Shown: positions 34,882-42,545 of the stretch, one piece after another
Layout: the number at the start of each line of letters is the position of its first letter
Position numbering within the stretch: the stretch's first letter is position 1
The notes under the pieces: generated by a model
Databases searched by the model: none
Seen by the model: the letters and a program-made list of their open reading frames with translations, nothing else
Told to the model about the DNA's origin: nothing
Made by a program: the position numbers and the translations under genes
Origin: Porphyromonas crevioricanis
GTDB lineage: Bacteria; Bacteroidota; Bacteroidia; Bacteroidales; Porphyromonadaceae
DNA length: 64,000 bases
Assembly: GCF_900167225.1 (NCBI RefSeq)
Contig: NZ_FUXH01000008.1
Location: 1-64,000, forward strand
Reading direction: 5' to 3'

Positions 34882-36144
34882 TCAACGATAATTCACATAG
34901 AAAGGTGTTCCGAGCGAATGATAGTTATAGGCACCAAACTTACCTGCACCAGGAGACCATTTTCCTGCCATTGAACAAGGTATGGCCTGATAACGTCCAT
35001 CTGGCTTCTTCACAATCACATACCCAAATACCACCCTATAGCGACCTGTTGAATTATCCTGAATAGTCCACTCATCACTCTTAATCAACGTCTTAACTAT
35101 TTTATCATTAGGCCACTGTTTTTGCATAATCTGCTCAAAAGTTGCGACCATCTGAGGCGTATTCATTCGTCCTGCTTTTGGCATGTCGTAGACGCGATTC
35201 TTCCGCTCATTGTACTCCTCCTGTATACGTGAGATTTGCTCCTTTTTTTGCTGCTGATATCTCTCATCTATCTCTCTTCGATTCATCGGCTTGGGATAAA
35301 TATCTTGATACTCTTTATCCATTAAAGAATAAGTCTTTTTCAACGAAGCAACCAAAGTCTGAACCTGAAGATCTTCATCTCTCAATCGCCCATCATACAA
35401 GCCTTCAGTTAGCTTCTGCACCGCTGCGAACAAATAGTACTTCTTCTGATTTGGGGTCGCTTTACTGTTGATATACCCGTCTATCTTGCTGAGTAATTCT
35501 ATCAAACTCACTGAAGACCCATTCCATGACCCAGTGAAAGGAGCTAACATGATCTTATTCACAGCCCCTGTTACTCTGTCATATTCGGCAGACCAATCAT
35601 TCCAAGAAAAGTCAGCTATGCTTCTATTGCTTGGATTGTTTGAAACTGAGGAGAAATACAACAAATGTTTATTATCATCAGGCCAAGCCATATATTCAAT
35701 ATCTCGCCGTTCTACAGCCTTTTTCAACTTCAATAAATAATAGGCCAAACATTCAAACTGGGCACGGAGATCCAGCTTTTCATCAAAAGCTCCCCCATTA
35801 TCTCTTTGATAAGCCTGAGCATAAAAACTATCATCTGTTTGCTCTGCCACCTGTACTGTTTTCATTATAGATAGGGGATCGGACTCCTTCTGTAATACTT
35901 TTCCTCCCTTGGGCTTAGTAACATCTACAACCGATTGCTGAATCGGTGTTTGTACAGGATTTTTCTCCTGCTTGATCTCTGATTCAACCCCTTGCTTCAC
36001 TTCTTCCGAAACTTCTTTTGCTACTTTTACGACTTTCTCTTTCAATTTCTTACCAAAAGTGCCAAACTGCGCCTGCATTGGAGCTAAGCTGAAAAAGAGG
36101 ACCAGACTAAACCCACAAAAATTTCTAAATGATGACATTTTCAT
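34882..36144 (-). CDS. Exported protein of unknown function
   Basis: The 420-residue protein has a signal peptide (about 1-26, ending in APMQAQ), then a Lys/Glu/Val-rich amphipathic helix (KKLKEKVVKVAKEVSEEVKQG). The middle is polar and mostly helical. The beta-rich C-terminal ~100 residues (TIQDNSTGRYRVVFGYVIVKKPDGRY, of which RVVFGYVIVK is the core strand) look like a compact domain. I do not recognise the family. There is no lipobox, outer-membrane signature or T9SS sorting domain, so a periplasmic location is most likely. Two starts two codons apart (MKM) are equivalent. It is monocistronic: a terminator follows and queA lies divergently upstream, 157 nt away. Confidence 0.7.
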   Translation of the reverse strand: MKMSSFRNFCGFSLVLFFSLAPMQAQFGTFGKKLKEKVVKVAKEVSEEVKQGVESEIKQEKNPVQTPIQQSVVDVTKPKGGKVLQKESDPLSIMKTVQVAEQTDDSFYAQAYQRDNGGAFDEKLDLRAQFECLAYYLLKLKKAVERRDIEYMAWPDDNKHLLYFSSVSNNPSNRSIADFSWNDWSAEYDRVTGAVNKIMLAPFTGSWNGSSVSLIELLSKIDGYINSKATPNQKKYYLFAAVQKLTEGLYDGRLRDEDLQVQTLVASLKKTYSLMDKEYQDIYPKPMNRREIDERYQQQKKEQISRIQEEYNERKNRVYDMPKAGRMNTPQMVATFEQIMQKQWPNDKIVKTLIKSDEWTIQDNSTGRYRVVFGYVIVKKPDGRYQAIPCSMAGKWSPGAGKFGAYNYHSLGTPFYVNYR

Positions 36145-36301
36145 TACAAATACAATTTATTTGATAGATACCAGTTTTAATCTTACGCAAAATTAAGATT
36201 TTAGCCTCGAATTATCAGGTTCTAATCAAATTTCTCTGAGGTATCTAAGCATCTATTACCATAGAATGGTGTAACAATCACTAATGATTAGTTTTGCAGT
36301 C

Positions 36302-37528
36302 ATGAAAACAACAGAGATCTGTATATCGGACTATACATACGAATTGCCGGATGAGCGGATTGCCAAATATCCGTTACCCGAGCGTTCGCACTCCAAACTA
36401 CTATTCTACAACCGAGGGGGCATTTCCGATCATTTATTTGTTGACTTGCCCGATTTATTGCCTTCAGATGCCATTTTGGTGCGCAATAACACGAAGGTAA
36501 TCCGAGCCAGATTACTTTTCAGAAAAAATGGAGATGGTGCCCGTATCGAAGTCTTTTGTCTGGAGCCTCACCTCCCTGCCGGTTATGACACCAATCTAAC
36601 TACCACTGAGACGTGCAGTTGGATTTGCATGATCGGAAATGCCAAGAAGTGGCGAGGAGCTCCTTTAGAGTGCCAAATACAACATCGAGACGGTTCTCAA
36701 GTAACACTACGAGCAGAACGAACCGGAGAAAGAGAAGGAGAGGGCGAAATCGTACGCTTCTCTTGGGACAACCCACAACTATGCTTCGGAGACCTACTGG
36801 AGCTGTGCGGTGTACTTCCGATTCCTCCCTATCTGCACAGAGAGACAGAAGAGCAAGATCTGCAGACCTACCAAACGGTCTATGCCCAGGCTAAAGGGTC
36901 GGTAGCAGCTCCGACTGCAGGGCTACACTTCACTCCCAAAGTCTTCACCGATTTGGCTCGTAAACAAATACCAGTACTGGACTTGACTCTTCATGTAGGA
37001 GCCGGTACATTCCGACCGGTGAAAACAGCTACCATCGGCGAACATCACATGCATCGAGAATTAGTTGTAGCCTCCCAGTCTTTAATCAAGGAACTGGCCA
37101 CAACCGCTCGCAAACCCATTGCCGTAGGGACAACCTCGGTACGCTCACTGGAGAGTCTGTATTATTTAGCGGTTTTAATTGCCGAAAATCCTTCCATTCC
37201 CGTTTCTGAATTACAAGTCGAACAGTGGAGTCCCTATATCCGCTCCACATCTCTGCCCAACCGCACAGAAGCCTTTGCAACTCTCTTGAGGTATATGGAA
37301 AGAAATGAATTGGAGCAGCTGATTTTCCCCACTGGCATACTAATTGCTCCAGGCTACACCTATCGAGTAGTAGAGGGTATACTGACGAATTTCCATCAAC
37401 CCCAATCCACACTTATTTTGCTGGTTGCTGCTTTTGTGGGAGAGCAGTGGAGAGATATATACAGACATGCACTCGACAGAGACTATCGTTTCCTGAGCTA
37501 TGGAGACAGCTCTCTCCTGTTACGCTAA
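36302..37528 (+). CDS. queA: S-adenosylmethionine:tRNA ribosyltransferase-isomerase QueA
   Basis: QueA makes epoxyqueuosine in tRNA by transferring the ribosyl part of SAM to preQ1. The 408-residue product shows DYTYELPDERIAKYPLPERSHSKLL at the start (core: LPDERIAKYP), AAPTAGLHFT, LTLHVGAGTFRPV and the late GILTNFHQPQSTLILLVAAF motif. The ATG at 36302 is preferred because it starts the family motif; the frame extends 6 codons upstream. A TAGTTTTG box (36289-36296) lies only 5 nt before this ATG, so a leaderless transcript is possible. A fumarylacetoacetate hydrolase-family gene follows after 65 nt. Confidence 0.95.
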   Translation: MKTTEICISDYTYELPDERIAKYPLPERSHSKLLFYNRGGISDHLFVDLPDLLPSDAILVRNNTKVIRARLLFRKNGDGARIEVFCLEPHLPAGYDTNLTTTETCSWICMIGNAKKWRGAPLECQIQHRDGSQVTLRAERTGEREGEGEIVRFSWDNPQLCFGDLLELCGVLPIPPYLHRETEEQDLQTYQTVYAQAKGSVAAPTAGLHFTPKVFTDLARKQIPVLDLTLHVGAGTFRPVKTATIGEHHMHRELVVASQSLIKELATTARKPIAVGTTSVRSLESLYYLAVLIAENPSIPVSELQVEQWSPYIRSTSLPNRTEAFATLLRYMERNELEQLIFPTGILIAPGYTYRVVEGILTNFHQPQSTLILLVAAFVGEQWRDIYRHALDRDYRFLSYGDSSLLLR

Positions 37529-37593
37529 TTTGCCACAACCCCAAAAAGAAAAAGAGTTTCTCCTAATCTGCGTAAGACTTATATTTGCTCTGT

Positions 37594-38220
37594 ATGAAGA
37601 TCATAGCTGTTGCATCTAACTATAGCGATCACATCGCAGAAATGAGCACTGGTACAATCCTTTGCCAAACGAAACCGGAGTCTCCAATTTTTTTCCTCAA
37701 AGGAGATGCAGTGCACCGACTGGGTTATCCTTTTTTCTACCCGGATCTATCGAGTCAAATAGAATATGAGACGGAAATCGTTGTGCGAATAGATCGCATT
37801 GGTAAATATATAGATGAGAGATTTGCCCATCGCTATTACAGTGAACTGACAGTGGGATTGGATCTCACAGCTCGAGATCTGCAACGACAAGCCAAAGCAG
37901 CAGGCAAGCCATGGACGGCTGCCAAGGCCTTTGAAAGTTCAGCCGTAGTAGGGCAATTCTTTCCGAAAGAGCAATTCGGAGATCTCACCAATTTGGATTT
38001 CCGTTTGGAAATTGATGGGCACTGTGTGCAAAAAGGCAACACTCATGACATGCTATTTTCCATAGATCAGCTGATTGCCGCTGCCAGTCGCATTTTCCCT
38101 CTTCGAATGGGAGACCTGCTCTACTGTGGTACTCCTGCCGGGGTAGGCCCCATAGCCATAGGACAAACTCTCGTAGGGTACGTGGGAAACAATAAAGCTT
38201 TTGAGATGAGCGTTAAATAG
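37594..38220 (+). CDS. Fumarylacetoacetate hydrolase-family protein
   Basis: The 208-residue protein belongs to the FAH superfamily, whose members hydrolyse, decarboxylate or isomerise C-C bonds of oxo-acids with Mg2+ or Mn2+. Visible motifs are NYSDHIAEM, FFLKGDAV, IEYETEIVVRI with the metal-binding acidic pair, GLDLTARDLQ, KAFESSAVVG, MLFSIDQLI and DLLYCGTPAGVGPI. The likely start is the ATG at 37594; a TTG nine bases earlier is unlikely. A TATATTTG box (37580-37587) ends 6 nt before the ATG. Relatives in Bacteroidetes are of unknown substrate, so no specific activity is claimed. The porU gene follows after 65 nt. Confidence 0.88.
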   Translation: MKIIAVASNYSDHIAEMSTGTILCQTKPESPIFFLKGDAVHRLGYPFFYPDLSSQIEYETEIVVRIDRIGKYIDERFAHRYYSELTVGLDLTARDLQRQAKAAGKPWTAAKAFESSAVVGQFFPKEQFGDLTNLDFRLEIDGHCVQKGNTHDMLFSIDQLIAAASRIFPLRMGDLLYCGTPAGVGPIAIGQTLVGYVGNNKAFEMSVK

Positions 38221-38285
38221 TCGGGTATCCCTCTTGTTAGAGATACCGGAAGGCCCCCCTCTGTTTCGATTTAAGACTAAAAAAG

Positions 38286-41200
38286 ATGACCGTACATAGA
38301 TACCACCACCTCCTATCCCTACTCTGCCTCTCTCTCTTGTGTACAGTAGGATTCATTTCTTCTCCTCGGGTCCAAGCCCAATCTTTCCCTCCTCCATCTT
38401 CGGAGGCTCTTCCTTTGGCTGCTCAAACTTCGGTTATGAATTCAGGGCATTGGGTCAAAGTAGATGTTACCGAAAGTGGTGTCTATTGCATTACTGACGA
38501 AGAATTGCGTAGAGCCGGCTTCAAAGATCCCGAAAAAGTGGGAGTATATGGCTATGGAGGGGCAATGCTCCCAGAAGATCTCCGTCGTATCAAGGCTACG
38601 GACCTTCCTGCACAACCCTCTTTGAGGGAGGGGAATGCTCTCTATTTCTACTCACCCGGGACGACAACCTGGTACTACGACGGTAAGACAAAGCGTTATC
38701 AACACACGACCAATATATACAGTTCATCCGGCTATTATCTCTTGTCGGATGCAGCAGATCCTGTACGCATACAAGAGAAAACTCCTTCCGAGGCTGCACA
38801 AGGAGAGGAACGGTCTACAATAGCTGTGTTGTTACACGAAGAAGACCGCACCTCGCTTGCTTTCTCAGGGCGCAAGCTATGGGGTGAATCCTTTGCCTTT
38901 CGCACTGATTACCAATTTGAAGAGATACTCCCCCCACATGCCACAGGAGATATTCGTGCCAAGCTCCGATATGTATCTCGCAGATCTACCGAAGGGAAAA
39001 TGACAATGAGCCTGAATAACCGGCATGTGATAGAAGACATCCAAACCCGCATCGATCCTAACAACGAACGCTTTTCTTCCTATGTCCGTGGATACGACTG
39101 CATTGCCTATAGCAAGGACGCTGTACAACCGACCTCTGAAAAACTATGGGTAGAGCTCAAATATTCTCGAACCGGGCAATCTGTATATCTGGACTACTAT
39201 GAATTGAATATCGATGGCCAACTTCGTCTATCACCGGGCAAACAGTTACCTATGTACCAGCTACCTCGCCCTGAGAAAAAAGGGCAAGCATTGCGCTACA
39301 TGATAGATGGAGCCGATTCAGAAACGAGAGTTTTCTCTACATCTGAAATAGGTAACCCATATCTCTGTCCTCTTCGCCCATACAATGGAACCTACGGCTT
39401 TGTCGATGAAGCCCCGGGAGACAGAGGAGCTACTTATATCGCTTTCCGATTATCAGATGCACGGAAAGTCCAAATTACAGGACCTGTTGCCAATCAAAAT
39501 CTCAGAGGTGAAACTTGGCCGGATCTGATTATCATCACCCCGACCGGGCTCAAACCAGAAGCAGAAAGACTTGCCGAATACCACCGTTCGGCAGATGGGA
39601 TGAGAGTTGTTGTAGCTACGGATGAGCAGGTGTACAACGAATTTACCGGAGGTACACCCGATGCCACAGCCTATAGGCTTCTGGCTAAAACCTATTATGA
39701 TGGCTACCTGATAGAAAATTCCACCTCGGAAAAGCCCTGTCCAATACAGCTATTACTCTTCGGAGACGGTAGCTACGACAACCGTATGGTTACAACAGAT
39801 TGGAAACAATATCGCTCCAAGGGATACAACTTCCTGCTCACCTATCAAAGTGAAAATTCACTCAATCTAGATTCGTATACCGCAGACTCCTATTTCACTG
39901 CCCTAAATGCAAATGAATCCAACAAACCCATAGGAGCACAAAAATACACGATCGGCGTTGGGCGCATCCCGGTGCGGACACTAGCCGAAGCACATACCGT
40001 TGTAACCAAAACAATCCGCTATGCCGAAGATAGGAAACCCGGACAGTGGAAAACCAGAGCCATATTTGTTGCTGACAACCAAGACGGCTTCTCTCATTTC
40101 AGGCAAAGCAACAGAATCGCTGATGGCCTGCAAGAGCTAAACCCGTCTCTGATCGTTGATAAAGTATTGATGGATATGTACAAATTAGTCTCCGTCAATG
40201 GCAAAACCACCGTACCGGATGCAACTCGAAAGCTCATGGATGTACTCAACAAGGGAGCCTTACTGATCAACTACAATGGTCATGGAGGACCTCAGGGCTG
40301 GGCCGACGAGCAGCTACTGACCCTGCAAATGATCAAAAACTTCAAGTACAAAAACCTTCCCATCTGGATCACAGCCACTTGTGACTTTTGCAACTTCGAC
40401 CATTTCTCTACATCCGCAGGAGAAGAAGTCCTTTTCAATGAACAAAGTGGAGCTCCTGCCCTCTTTACGACATCCAGGGTGGTACTCGATGTGCCTAATT
40501 TCGAGCTTAACCAAGCCTTGACAGGAAGGCTATTCAAGCAAACTCTCAACAAACGCAGCTATCGATTGGGCTCGGTACTGTCTCAGGCCAAGAATCCCAA
40601 CGAATATGTCAGTCCCTCTGACACAATCAACAAGTTAAGCTTCTTCCTCATTGGGGATCCGGCCCTAAGCTTACGCCTACCAACCCACCAAATCAGAGTA
40701 AAGAAAATCAATGGTTTGGCAAGCGGGGGAAAAGACCTTATCCCCCTACGAGCCATGCAATCGGTGGTAATAGAGGGAGAAGTAACGGAGAGTGGGGGGG
40801 ACAATCTTGACGAACAGTACAATGGTAAACTCTATGTGTCAATCTTCGATAGTCGGCAAGAGCTAACCACTTTCCCCGACAAATCTGGGAAAACCCAAAC
40901 CATACAGGATTATCCGAGCGTTATCTATGCAGGTTTGGCCGAAGTTGTCAATGGTCGATTTGAATGTCGCTTCGTTGTTCCCAAAGATCTTATTTACACC
41001 GGAACCGAGGGACGAGCTAATTTCTACTGTTATGACGAAAAGAGAGGGTTAGAAGCCACCGGATACGACAAGTCTTTCTTCATAGACCATGGGTTGGCCC
41101 AAGATGTCGAAGACAAAGAACCTCCAGTAATCGAGCATTGCTATCTCGGTGTGGAGAAGTTCCGAAGCGGAGACAAAGTCAACGAATCGCCCCTATTTGT

Positions 41201-41774
41201 AGCCAAGCTCTTCGACAAAAGTGGGATCAACCATTCAGGATTAGGGCCAGGACACAGTATCTCTCTCTCCATCCATGGAGCAACAACAGCCGTACACGAG
41301 TTAAACAGCTACTTCACACCCTCTTCTCTTGAGAGTGGAAAGGGAGAAGTGGCGTTCGTGCTGCCAACGCTGAATGAAGGAGACCATACAGCAACTTTCA
41401 CGGTTTGGGATATTTTCAATAACGTGACAACCTATGATTTCGCCTTTAGGGTAGTACCTGGGCTTAGTCCGGTAGATGTGGCAACAACAGTAAGACCCAA
41501 TCCAGTGCGTTCCGATCAAGTGAATATAGCCATACAGACCAACCAGCCTTCTGTAGAACTGCAATGCTATGCCGAGCTCTACGATTTCACAGGGAGAGTG
41601 GTCCAACGTACTCCTCAAACGACCATCAGTAGCCAGCCGGATGCCCCGGCTATCCTGACTTTCTCAATAGATCCCGGGCTAATTGATGGGCTGTATTTAT
41701 ATCGAATCTTTATCGGCCACAACAATGATCAAATGAATCATTCCGAGGGGAAGCTGTTATTGCAAAGACAATGA
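38286..41774 (+). CDS. porU: Type IX secretion system signal peptidase PorU
   Basis: PorU is the gingipain-like (C25) surface protease that cuts off the C-terminal signal of T9SS cargo and attaches them to A-LPS. The 1162-residue length matches the P. gingivalis protein (about 1158). A signal peptide (about 1-31) is followed by a propeptide-like region. The catalytic dyad is recognisable: His666 in NYNGHGG and Cys699 in TATCDFC, spaced 33 residues apart as in P. gingivalis (His657, Cys690). The C terminus has a sorting-domain-like beta module. The gene ends at a hairpin with no porV next to it, unlike P. gingivalis. The cargo sorting domains at the left edge and at 51.6 kb are presumed substrates. 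Confidence 0.95.
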   Translation: MTVHRYHHLLSLLCLSLLCTVGFISSPRVQAQSFPPPSSEALPLAAQTSVMNSGHWVKVDVTESGVYCITDEELRRAGFKDPEKVGVYGYGGAMLPEDLRRIKATDLPAQPSLREGNALYFYSPGTTTWYYDGKTKRYQHTTNIYSSSGYYLLSDAADPVRIQEKTPSEAAQGEERSTIAVLLHEEDRTSLAFSGRKLWGESFAFRTDYQFEEILPPHATGDIRAKLRYVSRRSTEGKMTMSLNNRHVIEDIQTRIDPNNERFSSYVRGYDCIAYSKDAVQPTSEKLWVELKYSRTGQSVYLDYYELNIDGQLRLSPGKQLPMYQLPRPEKKGQALRYMIDGADSETRVFSTSEIGNPYLCPLRPYNGTYGFVDEAPGDRGATYIAFRLSDARKVQITGPVANQNLRGETWPDLIIITPTGLKPEAERLAEYHRSADGMRVVVATDEQVYNEFTGGTPDATAYRLLAKTYYDGYLIENSTSEKPCPIQLLLFGDGSYDNRMVTTDWKQYRSKGYNFLLTYQSENSLNLDSYTADSYFTALNANESNKPIGAQKYTIGVGRIPVRTLAEAHTVVTKTIRYAEDRKPGQWKTRAIFVADNQDGFSHFRQSNRIADGLQELNPSLIVDKVLMDMYKLVSVNGKTTVPDATRKLMDVLNKGALLINYNGHGGPQGWADEQLLTLQMIKNFKYKNLPIWITATCDFCNFDHFSTSAGEEVLFNEQSGAPALFTTSRVVLDVPNFELNQALTGRLFKQTLNKRSYRLGSVLSQAKNPNEYVSPSDTINKLSFFLIGDPALSLRLPTHQIRVKKINGLASGGKDLIPLRAMQSVVIEGEVTESGGDNLDEQYNGKLYVSIFDSRQELTTFPDKSGKTQTIQDYPSVIYAGLAEVVNGRFECRFVVPKDLIYTGTEGRANFYCYDEKRGLEATGYDKSFFIDHGLAQDVEDKEPPVIEHCYLGVEKFRSGDKVNESPLFVAKLFDKSGINHSGLGPGHSISLSIHGATTAVHELNSYFTPSSLESGKGEVAFVLPTLNEGDHTATFTVWDIFNNVTTYDFAFRVVPGLSPVDVATTVRPNPVRSDQVNIAIQTNQPSVELQCYAELYDFTGRVVQRTPQTTISSQPDAPAILTFSIDPGLIDGLYLYRIFIGHNNDQMNHSEGKLLLQRQ

Positions 41775-41788
41775 CAGCTTCCCTTTGT

Positions 41789-41815
41789 TACTCTCTCCAC
41801 CCAATGGAGAGAGTA
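41789..41815 (+). terminator. Hairpin terminator after porU
   Basis: TACTCTCTCCA and TGGAGAGAGTA make a perfect 11-bp stem with a 5-nt loop, 15 nt after the porU stop. No T-tract follows. Confidence 0.6.
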
Positions 41816-42345
41816 TTACAATCTATTCTCTTCCGGATTGTACAAGCTCTCCGTGTGGGTTTCCGACTGCATTTTTCTCGACTTATCTGCATTTCATAAG
41901 GCAGCCTTCCAGAGTGTTGCTTTCTATTTCTTTTTGCATCTTTTCGTTTTCGATTTAAGGGATTTCCCTTGCTCAAATTGGAGGTCTTTTACTGGGGTTT
42001 CCCACTCTTTTTTCGATATCAACAGGAGCCATTTTTTACTGACACGGGAGAGAACAAAATTCTCTCCTGAGAGAATTTTCACTAACACAGGAGAGAGCAA
42101 AATTTTTCTCAGGAGAGAATTTTGTCCCTTCCAGAACGCCCTATTCATCGGGGTTTTGAGAGGTCAAAATAAGGCACAAAAAAGACTGCTGTTTACTTGC
42201 TGACAATAGTCTCTTTTTTCTCTCTTTTTCCAATTCTTGGAGGATGAAAGAGTTTACAAAACATATACATTCAAAATGGCCGGAGGCAGGAGTTTTTGAG
42301 TGCCATGCAACAGCCTAAAAAGTCAAACCATCAAATCTTTTCTAT
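41816..42345. other. Intergenic stretch between porU and feoAB
   Basis: Apart from the palindromic repeat pair at 42040-42127, the 530-nt stretch shows no gene I can support. A 121-codon frame (41838-42203) spans the repeats and is of no recognised family. Confidence 0.5.
42040..42127. repeat. Two imperfect direct copies of a palindromic ~42-bp unit
   Basis: Two copies in tandem share the pattern ACACxGGAGAGAxCAAAATT...TCTC...GAGAGAATTTT. The first contains a perfect palindrome, AAAATTCTCTC / GAGAGAATTTT (42056-42079) with a 2-nt centre. The second (about 42081-42124) is slightly diverged. They resemble short intergenic repeats that I associate with Porphyromonas genomes, but that is from memory. 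Confidence 0.6.
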
Positions 42346-42390
42346 CAAAAAAAGAGAGTGTCTGCCCTGAAAAGAAGGGCAGACACTCTC
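42346..42390 (-). terminator. Terminator of feoAB
   Basis: GAGAGTGTCTGCCCT / AGGGCAGACACTCTC is a perfect 15-bp stem with a 7-nt loop. Seven A on the plus strand (42347-42353) give a T-run on the minus strand. It lies about 155 nt past the feoAB stop codon. Confidence 0.75.
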
Positions 42391-42545
42391 CAATGAAAAG
42401 TTGACTACAACCACAAAGGCTGTTGCATAACATGGCACTCACTGCATTGTTTTCGACATTCGAGCTTAGTCATATACGAATGTACGACAAACCCTAGTCT
42501 CAGTGCCTTGCGCTTACTGCAATCTGCGCGGACTCACCATCTGTT

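Noticed and set aside
41838-42203. 121-codon frame in the porU-feoAB spacer
   Set aside because: It crosses the palindromic repeats and has a biased, low-complexity composition.
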